From: Sceloporus undulatus
Lineage: Eukaryota; Chordata; Lepidosauria; Squamata; Phrynosomatidae
Direction: 5' to 3'
NCBI RefSeq assembly: GCF_019175285.1
Contig: NC_056527.1
Location: 62,962,030 to 63,026,029, forward strand
Length of the DNA: 64,000 bases
Part shown: in pieces, positions 21,540 to 33,544 of the stretch
How positions within the stretch are numbered: position 1 is the stretch's first letter
How the letters are laid out: each line of letters starts with the position of its first letter
Notes under the pieces: model-generated
What the model was told of the DNA's origin: nothing
Seen by the model: the letters and a program-made list of their open reading frames with translations, nothing else
The model's database searches: none
Translations under genes and position numbers: made by a program

Positions 21540-21978
21540 TTTGTGTATGTGCCATCAAGTTGCCTATCTATACAGTGGGCCCTTGTTATCCGCTGGGGTT
21601 TGGTTCCAGGCCCCGTGGATAACAAAATCCGTGGATGCTGAAGTCTCATTAAATATAATGGCACAGCAAAATGGTGTCCCTGATATAAAATGGAAGATCA
21701 AACTTTGCTGTTTGGAATTAATACTTTTTTGGAATATTTTCAAGTCGTGGATGCTTGAATCTGTGGATAAAAAAAATCCGTGCATAAGGAGGGCCATTAA
21801 TATATGGCTTCCTTATTTCATAGGGTTTTCTCAGGAAAGCAATACTCAGAGGTGGTTTTGACAGTTCATTCCTCTGAAATATAATATGCAGCTTTCATTG
21901 GTAGTCTCCATCCAAGTACTAACCAGAGCTGACCCTGCTTAGCTTCTAAGCTTTAGGGTATTTAGACCATCATATCAC
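21540..21978 (-). repeat. 5S rRNA-headed SINE, interrupted by T1 element
   Basis: Read on the minus strand, the head (21965-21895) matches 5S rRNA around its internal promoter. On the plus strand it reads 'ctccatccaagtactaacca' and 'gaccctgcttagcttc'. The body follows with 'ccacctctgagtatt' and 'gagaaaaccctatgaaat' (reverse of 21805-21860). The tail 'aacttgatggcacatacac' lies at 21541-21560, beyond the inserted T1 element. About 200 bp without the insert. It is a SINE, not a 5S gene: the head is partial and decayed. Confidence 0.8.
21573..21800. mobile_element. Tigger/pogo-type element T1, copy inserted in a SINE
   Basis: Starts CAGTGGGCCCTTGTTATCCG after TA at 21571-21572 and ends 'taaggagggcc' plus five decayed bases before TA at 21801-21802. 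The interior 'ggataacaaaatccgtggat' and 'tggatgcttgaatctgtgga' match the other T1 copies. It splits the 5S-headed SINE between 'gcctatc' and 'tatggc', which read on across it. Confidence 0.82.
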
Positions 21979-23349
21979 AGATACATCTATGGTTGCATTC
22001 ACAATTGTTTAGAAATGGTATCTCACTACAGAGTGCTTCCCTAATCATTAGCGCATCTGGCAAAATAAAAGAATGGAAGACACTGGTGGTTACCAAAGGC
22101 ATCCCCACCCGGGATGTCATCCACTGTGAGAGGTAGGGCTTCTCTGGGGTGGGGCTTCTGTGGGCAGGGCCGAAAGGGTATTCCCTGTATCTCACTGCCG
22201 GAGTGTGTAGATTTTAATTAAAATCCAAATTTTACAAGTCACCCAAGAAATAATAGGCTACCAAACATTAGCAAAATATCTACATGTTCTGTATAGAAAA
22301 ATTGAAGATCAGATAGCATTATTTAACCTTTCAGCTAGAATGGTTCTGATTTTAACCAGGTGACTAAATTGAGGTATGTGTATCTGAAGAGATTACCAGT
22401 AGTGGAAAGGACACAAAAGTTTGAGACTCTATTTTAATAGTTGAATTTTATGGAACAGTAGAATATTATGGAAGGATACATTAAAAACCCCTGATAATTA
22501 TGTGATGGCAAGTTTTGTTTTTGATGTTTTGCAATAACAGTTCAATAACAATGGGCAACCATATATTATATTTCATTCTTTGAAAACAATTAAGGGGAAT
22601 TTGAAAACAAGAAGAAAAGGAAGAGACAAACAATTTGATTGCAAACATCAGTAGAAACTGGTTAACATGTTATCCAACAACGCTGTGTAACAAGCGTGTA
22701 TAATATACATGGACTTTCTGAAGCTGCTCGGTATTCCTAGGGGAAAGTTGTTACGGAAAAACTGTTTGCTTCATAAGCAGAAATAATAATTGTAAAACAT
22801 AATTAATTGTAATGCCCAAGCACTGTTGGAGAGGTGGAAACAGCTGAAAAATGTTATATGTAGGAATGTAACCAGTGAGGAATTCAGAAGGTTGGCAGTA
22901 CTTTCTCTTGCAGAGGCTGATTCTGTTGGTATTTTCTCCATTGCAGGTACTTTAGCCAGTGCTGGTTTATCTATTTAAATTTATATACCTCTTTTCCATT
23001 TAAAATAGAGTTGGAAAGCCTTTATTCTGTTTAGGGTGGCATTCCCTTAGAGGTGATCTGCCAAGGACTGTATACTGGAGGCAGGTAAGGTTTTAGCCCA
23101 AACTAGCTAGGCCCACAACCTTTCTATGCCTGTTTCTATTATCCCCTTTCTCTCTCTTTCTCTATACTACCCCATTTTACTTCCCTGCTTCTCTCCCCCC
23201 ATCTAGCAGACTACATCATCAGCTGAAGGTTATTGGAATCAGGCTGACGATGCATGGAATCAAGTGGATGGCTATTTGCATACTCAGGAGTAAGCTCAGA
23301 ACTGCAGGGTGCTCACTGCAAGAGACCACTGTGACAGCAGAAGAAACAC

Positions 23350-23467
23350 AGTTTGGGAAAGCTACGTGGAGGACAAGTCCCAGAATCCCAATACCTGCAC
23401 GGACAGTGGCCATGCTGGCTAGGGGATGCTGGGAACAGTTATCCAAGAAAATAATTTTCCAAGATCT
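23350..23467. mobile_element. F3-type foldback relic
   Basis: 'aagtcccagaatcccaa' and 'ggccatgctggctagggga' followed by 'tgctgggaac' form the decayed arms of a palindrome. In cleaner copies its arms read 'ttggactgcaactccca'. Other copies: 34653, 35107, 52985, 53262, 58133 and 63490. Confidence 0.6.
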
Positions 23468-25266
23468 GTGCCAGTGTTTAGTTTATACCTGGTTAGTGCT
23501 AATCTACACATTTCAGAAGAATCGTGTGAAGAGAAGGAGGGGTCTGTCGGAATGCTATCTCATTTGAGAAGGCAGTGTATTACGAAGCCCTGTACAATGA
23601 TTTCAAAAAACCAATAAATGTGGGAACTCAAACTGCATGGGGACTGTGGCATGAAGGGGAGGAGAGATGTAACTCTTTGTATTCCCCGTTTTCCCATTCA
23701 AAATTAGGTAACTGTTATTTGCAATGAGAAGAAAACTTGACTTGCATCAAAAGAAGTATTAAACTCTCTTCCTCCCATGCTGTGGTCTCAGCCTGTTTCA
23801 CCATCTAAAGTCTGCTATTTCCTTAAGCAACAGTAACCCTCAAACTACTACCACACATAGCCAAACAAAAAGAATAACATCACTTGTCTTATTAAACCCC
23901 CAGGAAGGAGAGCTAGTATACCCATTTCTTTTACATGAATGTTTTCTATGTTACAGGGAAGATCGTTTAAGTTCAGAAGCACTCAAAGATGCATTCTCCA
24001 TCACATGTATTCTGAAGTGATACACTGTTAGGGCACCTGTACCATAATTTCCCCTACTATTTGTAAACTCCTTATTTATCCAATTTCTAATGCTAGTCAT
24101 ATTACTCAAAGGTTTCATAAGGAAAGGGGCATCTCCTGTTTATTCTTTTTCTTTTTTGTTATTTGATGAGCATCATACTACTCAATTGGGAGTACACGAA
24201 GCCGTCATATTGACATTCCCCTAAAACAAGGAAAGAAAAATAAAAGCTTTTGAAAAAGGGCTCTAGACCCAAAACATTTTCTGTACAAATGGACTGAGCT
24301 ATGCTGAGCTAAATGCAGTGTATAGTCAAGATTTACTCCCAAATGTCCTTCATTTAAAGGCTCATTGAATCAATGCAGGCTTGTTACTGTTTTGTTTGTT
24401 GTTTGCATATGACATTTTAGAGGAAAACAAGTCTTATTTTAAAAGGCATGAACAGGGGGACTGTTTTTAATTTAAGCAAAATCCAAAAAATGACAGGCAT
24501 TCGGTTTCCATCTGACACAGAGTTTATCTATTGCTAAATGATCCCACTGGAAGGGAAAAAAAGTTGTATACTGGCAAATGGAAAGATGATGATACCACCA
24601 GTAAGTATACTCTGCCATGTTTTTTCTTTGCTTGTGGCAGCAGCATTCTGTCACTTCTGGTCTGCCAATGTTTAAATATGAAGACAGTTGCTAGGCAGAG
24701 TTAAGGCACATGGAGGAATGTGCCTAATGGATGCATTAATGGATGCAGATCTCCACTGACTAAAACATATTTGTGCATATTTTGGAAACGTATGCAGGGA
24801 AGTTTTGGGCATATTTCTTAAAAGTGTGTCTGTCACTTAACTTTTTTTAAATAAAAAATTTCAAGTGTGGAAATTTACAGATTTCTGACTGCAAATTGCA
24901 TCCAATAATTTATTCAGTCCACAAGGTGCAGAACTGTATATATGCATAAAATTCTCAATGGAGTGAATTTCTCATGCAACCATAGAAACCAGACCACCTA
25001 CATAGTCCTGTACTTATGCAAGCTTTCTGGAGAATTTAGTACTTTGAAATTTCAGATGTTAATATAGAAACTGTCAGATCTCTCAGGTATTTATAGGGCT
25101 CTCAAACAGGTCCATGCATTTCTGGTCTCACTGTCACGTTACAGAGACAGTTGTAGCCTTAGAAAAAACACTCCTTTATTTTCCCCATGGTAGAGATCCA
25201 AGCACAGTGCTCAGCGCACTTCTCATCATTTCACAGAATCTCCATCATTCTCCACACTCACATCTG

Positions 25267-25360
25267 TCTATTTTACATAAAGGACTTGATCATCCATATA
25301 ATTTAGTATCCATAGTGAGTCCTGGAACTAATCCCCTGAATAAAGAGGGCAGATTGTACT
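25267..25360. mobile_element. Tigger/pogo-type element T1, internally deleted
   Basis: Contains 'ttgatcatccatata', 'tagtatccata', 'gtcctggaac' and the end 'aagagggcagattgta', the right-hand half of T1. The left half is missing. Confidence 0.65.
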
Positions 25361-25503
25361 TCTAACAAGGCAATTGGATGAAGAACTGGAATATACCTCA
25401 AAGAATGAAACTAACTAGTTACAAAAATAGTTAATTGTAAGCAGTTCTTCCCCTCATATCAAACTTCTAAGTACATAAAATTATGATTGTACCTTAACTA
25501 GAT

Positions 25504-25715
25504 GAGAGCCAACATCGTGTAGTGGTTTGAGTTTTGGACTACAACTCTGGTGACCAGGTTCTGAATCCCCATTTGGCCATGAAAACACACCAAGAGAACT
25601 TGGACAAGTCGCACTGTCTCAGCCTCAGAGAAGGGAGAAGGCAACCTCCCTCTGAACGAGGTTCACATTAGGGTTGCTATGAGTCAGAAAAGACTTGAAG
25701 GCAATCAACATAACA
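25504..25715 (+). repeat. tRNA-headed CORE-type SINE
   Basis: Head 'gtgtagtggtttgagttttg', CORE-like 'aacttggacaagtcgcac', a body shortened after 'ctctgaacgag', and tail 'acttgaaggcaatcaacata'. Same family as 3106. Confidence 0.82.
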
Positions 25716-25740
25716 AACTGCACTTTTATGGAGTAACAAT

Positions 25741-25973
25741 GGCCTGTTACAGACTGCCAAACTAAAGCTGCTTCAGTTCTCTTTGGAGGTATGCTGTTTA
25801 AATGATGCATCCATCCTAAGAATCCGGAAGCTGCACCAAAGCTGCACTCCAATGCTTAGGAATGGAATGTGGCTTTGGAGCGACCTCCGGACTCTTAGGA
25901 TCCATGCATCATTTAAATAGCATACCTCCAAAGAGACCTGAAGCAGCTTTATTTTGGCAGTCTGTAACAGGCC
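25741..25973. mobile_element. Foldback element F1, copy b
   Basis: Starts GGCCTGTTACAGACTGCC and ends with its exact inverse. The 233-bp palindrome has 'aaagctgcttcagttctctt' and inverse arms. Flanks are AAT and TAT, two of three bases alike, so a decayed 3-bp duplication is possible. Of the three F1 copies this one has the termini closest to element A. Confidence 0.85.
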
Positions 25974-26948
25974 TATAACTTAAAAAAGTTTCCTTTACAG
26001 TTATGCAGATATGGCCTCACTAAATGGTGGGTATTTTGTTGTGGGTATTGAGATTTTAAGGAGATGACTGGGAAGGAGAGTGTGTTTCGTACTATAGGCA
26101 GGAGGGCTATAGCAGTTAGACAAAATAACAATAACAGAAAGTCAGACTTTTAGCTAAATGTTGAGAAATGGGAAAACCAAGAATTACGTTTATTCACAAG
26201 TATAAAGGCAAGGATAACATTTTGGGGGAAGGCATAGTAAGAGTGCTTGGAAAGGGAACTAATTACATTTACAAGCCTTGTTTCTTTCCACTGGAAAACA
26301 TAAATTATTGAAATACTTAGAGGTTTATGGCAAAATCAAATAGTTTTTCCCCAAAGGAGAAATGGGGAAAGGAAAGAGGTACAAAAATAGTTAGGAAAAA
26401 GAACATCAGAAGTTGATTGATATTAAAGTTACACCTTTGGTTCAGATAGTACACTAGTGTCTAACTAACTGGCAGTGCCTCTCCAGGGATCCAGTCTATG
26501 TGAACTGCAGTGGTGGCATGTTTATCCCTTCCCTCACCAGCTATATGTTTCTAAAAGCTGTCCTGAACAACTACAAGTGACAGAAAATATGTTCCCAGTG
26601 CTGTCAATGGGTCTTCTTCCTCTTTTTGTTTTTCTGGGTAAGGAACACTCAACCTGTATTGTTGTTCTGTTTCATGTGGCTTACACTGGTCAGACTTAAA
26701 TGTATAGAGAATGGTTTCACAGTGCTATATTTTCCATTAATGTGCACTTAGTTCCACTGGATTTATATATGATTTTTTAAAAGGATTTTGCCTGCTTTAA
26801 GCCTTCACTTGGGGCCAAGTTAAAAAACAAAACAAACATTAAGACAAAAAACCCACAAATCTTCTGACGTGGGAAGAACAAATACCTTCTTTTTATCAAG
26901 TGCAAAGTTTGTAACCAAAATATTATTTGAGTTTATTGAAAATGATAC

Positions 26949-27031
26949 CTTGTTTTGTTTCAGGGCGCCTTTCTCCTTCATGTGAGGGCAGTCTTTTCCT
27001 GTAACAACTGCTTTTATATCTGCCACAGGCA
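26949..27031 (-). CDS. ELMO1: ELMO1 coding exon (residues about 608-635, PH domain)
   Basis: This 83-nt exon has two bases completing the Leu codon, then [20 protein letters not shown] and GALKQNK. It ends in phase 0 at AAG before GTATCATT. The acceptor is GATACAG with a pyrimidine-rich tract upstream. It encodes the central PH strands and the loop with the [10 protein letters not shown] motif, identical to human as I recall it. The exon is short and lies between two of the longer introns of this half of the gene (5.0 and 7.0 kb). Confidence 0.96.
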
Positions 27032-29241
27032 CTGTATCAAAAGAAAAGAGAATTTGTGAGATATATTCCAACATATGGGGGGAAAAACACCCTACCATGG
27101 CATCAAAGATGCAAGACAAAACGGACATGTCAGAAATATCATTTCTTGTGCCATGTTCCAACATCTGTTGTGAATAATGAGCCAAACAAAAAATCAGGAA
27201 AACCTAAAATAATTACATGAAAACTATTCTAAGAGGTTCAAGCTAATGCCAATAGTGGTATATTCTGACCCAGTGTAATGGGAGTCTTTTACTATGGACT
27301 TGCACTATAACAACAGAAAGGGAAATTATATAGCTTTCAAATTACTAAAAAGCTCCAAAAAAAGTAAGTGATAGCAGGACATTACTGGGTGAAGGAAGAA
27401 AGGAAGAAATGTTAACACCTACTAGATGATAAAACAAAATGTTGCATGATATACTGCTTTCAAATTTGCTAAACTTTATTGTTTAGAACAAAAAAGGAAG
27501 AAGAGAAGAGGAGGGGAAAAAAGAGTAAAAAGTAGCAGCACATTTAGGATAAAATGGTTATTATTTTTCCATGAGCTTTCATGGCTATAAATGTCTTCAT
27601 GGCATACCTGTGTGCATACATGTTACTTGTCACCAGTAATACTGAAAATATCATGCAGTTGGTGTCTACGATATGCTACTCTTCCTTTTCACACTTCACA
27701 GCAACAAGCTTGAGTAACTTACAAAAGCACTCTGAATCCTTGCACTATGCTGTTAATAGACACCTGGCAATGGTACTTTGTTCCAGAGCAAAAGGTTATG
27801 TGGAAGGGCATTTGAGGTCCTCAAGTAGCCTATTTGGCACAAGCAAGCAACAATCAAGGCTGAAAAAAGGCAGCATGTGTATTAATAGATAAAAAACACA
27901 CTTGGGCTTCAAATCAAAGTCAGTTTTAGGGGGAATTACTACGTCTCCTCCCTTGAAAAAGGATCCATGTACACAGTACCATATGGGAAAGCTTATTTTA
28001 TCCATCAGATGAAACAAGACAAGAACTTTAAAAACTTTTTTATTTCATCCTTCCTGGGCTAGATTCAACAGTCATGCATATTTTATTATGTCAGTTCACC
28101 TGTTATGGAACAAGCTGTTGTATCTTTTCAAGTTTTACTTAAAAGGATACACGTTAATGGTATTTTATGGATTTTCTTTGTATACTAGTCTGCAAGCTGT
28201 GGAAACTTTTCCTGAGGTCATCAAGTCAAGATTTCCCTAAGAAGATCTCCCTATCTTTTTTCTATTTCCCTTGCTATATACTTTTTTTTTCTTAGTGCTC
28301 TTACAATACAGGAAAGAGTATGAGTATGAAGAACTGTTTTAAAGAACTGGAGAACTGTTACTAAGCAGAATTTTCTATCTACATATGAAATGAAGAACTC
28401 TTCTGATTAAAGGAACAAGTCCCTCCTGACCACTGCTTTCATCGCTTGCCAAAACTAGCTCTGGAAAGCATACTAAGAAAACTAATAACCAGAAAGCTTT
28501 AACACTGTTATTCTATTAAGTACTTTCCCCCTGTACCTTTAAAATGTTTAACAGCCAGACCTTTTCCCTTTCCACATTCTGCCTAAAATAGCCATCAGAC
28601 TAGATAGGGGAACAGATGGACACAGATTCAAAGAAAAAGGACCCTGACCCCCACATTCTGCAAGTCCTATGATTGCCACTAAATCTGGGGCCATCTAGCA
28701 GCCAAGATGTTTTGACGCCAGCTCATATGTTACACAGGCTTATGAATGTGGTAATTATCTCTTCATTTGGTACAAAGCCTCTCTTCAGGAACATGTAATA
28801 AACATGCTTGGATCTTCCCAGCTTCTTCATAATTCCTTATTTTTCTGAAGGGAAACAAGAGGATCCAGGCCCATCCACCGACATAGCCCACCCTCCTGAA
28901 TTTAATCAACTTTGAGGTTATCCACCTTCCAGATGGCCATGCAGAGAATCATGCTATTCATGCATTTGAAAATAATTATGGGTCTTCTGCCTCATATTAC
29001 CAATGAGCTACAACTATCTAACAGAGATATATGATGATAAGGCAATTTTGTGGGTTAGAAACTTCTGTAGACTTGTTTGCAAAGCTACTTGTTCTCTTTA
29101 CGAAATGTGATACTGCTTTTCCTTTCAGAACAATTTTCTCCACTGATACACTGCAATTCATTCTTGAAGGACAGATATCCTGGCTTGGACTGAATGGAAC
29201 AAAACAACCCAAAAGTGAAATAATCTGTATCAGTTTTGCAA

Positions 29242-29546
29242 GGAATGGGACAGATGGCTCTAACCTTAGCACGGTGTGGCGGCAAACTAATGGTGGCATC
29301 CCGTGTACATGGGCGCCGCCATTTTGATATAAGCAACGTGCAGCATATACACATAGCTGTGCGTCACTTACATCATGAGTGCACCATTGCCGCACTCGTG
29401 ATGTCCGCCCGGAGGCTCAAAAAGGACACGGTTTTTCTGGGTTCTTTTTGCCCCGTGGACACCGCACAGTTTAGTGGCTGCGGCGTCCCTACGTAGGGAA
29501 ATAGGCCGCCGGAAGGCCACCCTTTTGGGGCAGTCTGTCCCGGGCC
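29242..29546. mobile_element. GC-rich miniature transposon (element C)
   Basis: The right end, inverted, reads GGCCCGGGACAGACTGCC and the left end GGAATGGGACAGATGGC. Perfect CAA duplications lie at 29239-29241 and 29547-29549. The interior is CpG-rich with hairpins, including 29371-29403 (arms catcatgagtgc) and the perfect palindrome TCCCTACGTAGGGA at 29486-29499. About 305 bp, with termini and 3-bp duplication like element A. Confidence 0.75.
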
Positions 29547-29599
29547 CAAGATGCCTCAGGTGTGACTATTAAGTATTTAATTTTCACATCATACTTATA

Positions 29600-29819
29600 G
29601 GGAGCCCTGGTGGTGCAGTGGTTAAATGCCTGTACTGCAAACCACAAGGTTGTGTGTTCAATCCCAGGGTCTCCAAGGTCCACTCAGCCTTGCGACGTTC
29701 CATAGGTTGGTAAAACGAGTACCCAACTTGTTGGGGGCAATTAACTTAAACATTGAAAACTGCTTAGGGAGTGCTTAGTTCACTGATAAATGGTATAGAA
29801 ATGTACTTGCTATTGCTAC
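29600..29819 (+). repeat. tRNA-derived SINE with L2-like tail
   Basis: Opens GGGAGCCCTGGTGGTGCAGT with 'ggttaaatgcctgtactgca' (A-box region) and 'ttgtgtgttcaatccc' (B box). The body is 'ggtaaaacgagtacccaact' and 'gttgggggcaatta', and the tail 'aaatggtatagaaatgtac' is like an L2-type 3' end. A second copy is at 31341-31596. Confidence 0.85.
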
Positions 29820-30309
29820 TTTTACAATTAATGAAGCCTGAGCTGCAGCCAACTACTCAGTATACCCTTTAAAGTTACTGAAGACTGTCTCATGATAATC
29901 TGCCATTCTGAACCATTTCTCTAACCATGAGAAGAGATAAACAGTTTAGTATAAAAATACCCTTCTCTAGATTCTGATGAAGAATTGTTGCAAAAGCCTG
30001 GAATAATCCTGAGGCCAAACTGAGAAGCAGTGAAAGTTAAGTGTGTATAGCTGGTGAAGATCTGCTGAGGCCCTTTAATCTTCACCTTTCGGGCAACCTG
30101 TATGAAGTAAATCTCTAGCATTCCCCTCAGAGGACAAACACATTTCAAACTTATTAGCTTTGACATCTGCATATCCCTGAATGATCTGCCTGTGATTTTG
30201 CTGGTTTTAAGAAACAGATTAAAGTGGTGCTTAGAAAACTATGGTAGTTCATACACTTAGCCACCACATTGAAGCAAATCTTGAATATGACCAACATTAC
30301 AAATGCTTA

Positions 30310-30620
30310 TTGAAAGGATTATATGTTCATTTATTACATCAATATATTGCTTTCCCACCAAGAAAGGCATTCAAACCAGCTAACAGTAACCAAATGAGAT
30401 AAAACAAACACCAAAACATAGAAGCAGATTTGGAACACACACACAAATAAAGAAGTTAACACACCTCCCTCAATACCAACCCAGCTAAAATCCTTTAAGA
30501 ATAAAAAGATTTTTGCCTGCTGGTGGAAGCACAGATGGGGTTGGGCCAGTCTTCCTTGGCTCCAGAGCCTATTAAGGAGCTATTCTAAATCAAAGAAGAG
30601 CCAACTCAAGGATACTCAAA
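30310..30620 (-). mobile_element. L2-like LINE 3' UTR end
   Basis: On the minus strand the tail reads 'gggaaagcaatatattgatg' and 'taataaatgaac', a form of the '...ggcggtataaat...aataaataaa' end of L2-type elements. Upstream lies 'ttccaccagcaggcaaaaat'. Highly decayed; boundaries approximate. Confidence 0.5.
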
Positions 30621-31338
30621 GAGTGTTTTAATAGGAAGGTCTTACTGTTCAATTAGCCTTTACTAAGAAGATGTGACAAATAACGCTTTTCCAGAAATAT
30701 GCCTACTGGTGGTTATTATTGACAAAATAATTACCTCAATTCACACTTTTCTGGTCTGACTATCCATTAGCTTCAGATTCTGCCTGGGGATGGTAATTTA
30801 GTCTGAACTAGATAATGTGATGTCTGTCACAGTCTGTAGGAGGTATTTCAGGGTGCAATCTTCAATAGCGTGGACCTTAAATAAATGACTTGTCTGTAAA
30901 TGTGCAAATGGGCTTCTTACACTTTTTCAAGTGTTGGCCTGTGTACTGTCCTCCTTTTGGGCCTGGGGAGTCTGCAGCAAAAATGAGAGCCCTAGTGTGG
31001 TGGAAGGGCATGAACTGTGGACAGCAGCCAAGGAGGCAGTAGAGGCTGAGACAGGGATGGGAGGACAAAAAGTGGCCAGAAACAACCATAAGGATGGCGT
31101 CACTCAGCATGACGTGAAGAATTGCCAATGTATCTCACTTATACTTTTTGGATTGCTAGCTAACACATGAAAGGGAAATTCTCAGATTTCCCTAAAGAGT
31201 GATGTATTCTAGCTGCTGATACGGGGACATAGTGAACTATGTTCATGAACTCTTGTGTTATAATAAATTGATTAGTCTTTAGGGTGGCATTGTATTCCTT
31301 GTCATGATCTGGGAAATTGTCAAACAAGATGTGTGACT

Positions 31339-31340
<2 letters not shown>

Positions 31341-31385
<45 letters not shown>

Positions 31386-31596
31386 TTGTTTTATTTATAT
31401 ACCGCAATTCCAAAGATCATAGCGGTGAACAGCAAGTAAGCTAATTTGCCCCCAACATCTGTGTACTCATTTTGTGACCTCGGAAGGATGCAAGCTAGTT
31501 AGCTTGGGTCCTTTTTGCTGGTCTTGAACTCGCAACCTTGTGGTTTTGAGTGAATGGCTGCAGTACAGGCATTTAACCACTGCGCCACCAGGGCTT
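31341..31596 (-). repeat. tRNA-derived SINE with (ATT)n tail
   Basis: On the minus strand it begins AGCCCTGGTGGCGCAGTGGT, continues through B-box 'ggttgcgagttcaagacc' and 'gtcacaaaatgagtacac', and ends 'gcggtatataaataaaac'. A pure (ATT)n tract follows (31341-31385 on plus as AAT), which is its 3' tail. Fuller in the head than the 29600 copy. Confidence 0.87.
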
Positions 31597-32006
31597 TATT
31601 GCACTTTCCCCTTCAGCGTTAACTCATAATACACAAACCCACCGTGAGTGATGACCTTCAAGGAGGACTAAACAAAATCTCTAAAGAAAGGAGCCTAGTG
31701 AGAACTCTGATGGAGGAAAAGGGCTTACTTGCTCTAACATTAAATAACTCCTGGAAAACAATCCATCTGAAAAATGGATAAAAGAAAAAAGAAGTTAAAG
31801 GAACATTTGCCTACCATTCCTTTCTACAACCTCTCTACTTTACATAAGAGATGCAACTGCTTTTCACCTTCCTTTCTATCCCATATTCCTCACTTGACTC
31901 CTTTTCATTTTTTGAAATCCTACTTTGTTTGGCATAATGCTTTTCTCAGTTTCATTATAAAATTAAAAAAGCAACCCATAACAGTTACTATTGCTGAAAT
32001 ACTTAC

Positions 32007-32114
32007 ATTTATCTTGTAATGAATCATGAGGAACTTCTCCCTGGGGACTCTCTTCCAAATCTCCATAATGTAAGACTTTGTGGTTTGGGGAAAGTCGACA
32101 ATACCAAAATTTGT
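32007..32114 (-). CDS. ELMO1: ELMO1 coding exon (residues about 572-607, PH domain)
   Basis: This 108-nt exon completes a split Asp codon, then reads [20 protein letters not shown] and [15 protein letters not shown], then one base of a split Leu codon. The acceptor is TATCAG and the donor is GTAAGT, a full consensus. These are strands of the PH domain. The [17 protein letters not shown] run is essentially unchanged from mammalian ELMO1. Known structural work places this PH domain in contact with DOCK proteins rather than acting as a classical phosphoinositide binder. Confidence 0.96.
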
Positions 32115-33544
32115 CTGATAAAAAAACAGAAAGTCATGGAGGAGCATTAATTTGTAGTCTAATAACCAAGAGAAATAATTCAGGAATAAACAAATGACTC
32201 CCACACTGAAAGGAGTAAGATTCATCAACAGATATTGTGTAGGACTGATCGATCATAATCTTAAATCTCATACTCTTGGTTTGAGATCTGGCCCTTTCTT
32301 GAGATGCAACATGAATTTACCTCTCTGACACATTTCATTTCTGCCACTATAATTGCTCCTGGAAGTGTTTTTTTGAGAGTTGCTGCTTTATAATATTTGT
32401 TGGCAGGGTCAGGTTGCAACAGTCATGAGGCTATGAGGTCAATGCCAGCCAATTCCTTTTTTGAAATGAAGACAGCCAGGGTGTCTCCTTTCTAGATCAC
32501 CTCTATTTGATAAACAGGCCATATAATGTTGGATCTGTCAAAAAATGCAATACGTTTGTATCTGAACGTCCTATCTAAGAACTACCATAAATCCCAGCAA
32601 AATACCTGCAAAACACACATCTTGTATTTTGCCACCATGTTTTAGAAAACAGGTAATAGGTTTCTGGGAAATAAAAACCAAACGATCTGGAGGGTCAAAG
32701 ATTGAGAACCACTTTCTTACATCATCTAAAACTCATGTAGAACAATAAAACAAAGAAATAATAATTGGATTCCTCTGAAATAGTGAGGTCTAGAATTAGT
32801 TTTTTAGAAACTGAAAATAGGTATTTGCCATGCAAGTCTGCCGGATATCACACTTTCAAAGTAAGTATGACCAAACCAATTCTGATCCACACTTTTAGAA
32901 GTATCTCAAACTTTTAAAGAAGGCGCAGCATTTATTGGGCACAAATTCATATGAAGATAAAAAAATATTAAATTGCCATATCAAAAAGGACCCAATTTTT
33001 TTTATTGGGTATGATTTCAGATCAAAAAATTGAGGAAAAATTTGGAAAACATATGTTTTATATGATTTCAGCAGCGTGGATTGTGTATGCTTCGCAATGG
33101 AAAGGAGATAGACAACCTATTTGGGAAGATTGGATGATGAAATTGATGGATCAGTGAAACAATGGTCCAAACCACACTGCAGAAATAATCCAGCCTGAGA
33201 CCCGTTTAACTGCCCTGGCTCAATGCTAGGGAATTCTGGGAACTGTAGTTTTGTGAGACATTTAGCCTTTTCTATCAGAGAACTCTGGTGTCATAACAAA
33301 CTACAATTCCCAGGATTCCTTAACACTGAGTCAAGGCAGTTAAAGCAGTCCCAAACTGGATTATTTCTGTAGTGTGTTTTGGACCAATGTCTCTTCCTAC
33401 TTTATACTGCATTTACAACACACAGTAGAAACTAAACTCTTCTTACCAGTTCTGAAACACCTGATACAATAAAAAACCTCCCCCCTCTCCAATCAAAAAT
33501 GAAGGTGAGTATAAAGAGGCAGAGGAAACAATTCTACTTAGTAC
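32115..33544 (-). other. ELMO1: ELMO1 intron (1.4 kb)
   Basis: Donor GTACTAAG, acceptor TATCAG. It contains the F2 foldback at 33164-33385; the rest (32230-33160) shows no recognisable repeat or exon. Confidence 0.9.
33164..33385. mobile_element. Foldback element F2 with AAT target duplication
   Basis: Termini GGTCCAAACCACACTGCAGA and inverse (TCTGTAGTGTGTTTTGGACC). The 222-bp palindrome has inner arms 'gggaattctgggaactgtag' and 'ctacaattcccaggatt'. AAT flanks both sides (33161-33163 and 33386-33388). Non-coding. Confidence 0.82.

Larger units (their letters stand above)
19991..26948 (-). other. ELMO1: ELMO1 intron (7.0 kb)
   Basis: Runs from donor GTATCATT at 26948 to acceptor TTTTCAG. It contains a 5S-headed SINE split by a T1 element (21540-21978), T1 and tRNA-SINE pieces (25267-25715), foldback F1b (25741-25973), an F3 foldback relic near 23350 and a perfect 22-bp tandem pair at 20216-20259. 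The remainder, including 20260-21530 and 22000-23340, shows nothing recognisable. Confidence 0.9.
27032..32006 (-). other. ELMO1: ELMO1 intron (5.0 kb)
   Basis: Donor GTAAGT at 32006, acceptor GATACAG. It contains miniature element C (29242-29546), two tRNA-headed SINEs of a second family (29600-29819 and 31341-31596) and an L2-like 3' end (30310-30620). The stretch 27032-29240 is AT-rich with no repeat recognised. Confidence 0.9.

Noticed and set aside
21895-21965. Possible 5S rRNA gene
   Set aside because: Only the central promoter-containing part matches, with decay, and it is joined to a SINE body seen in other SINE copies.
29018-29395. 125-residue minus-strand frame and overlapping plus-strand frames
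   Set aside because: Half lies in miniature element C, the rest in unremarkable intron; no recognisable protein.
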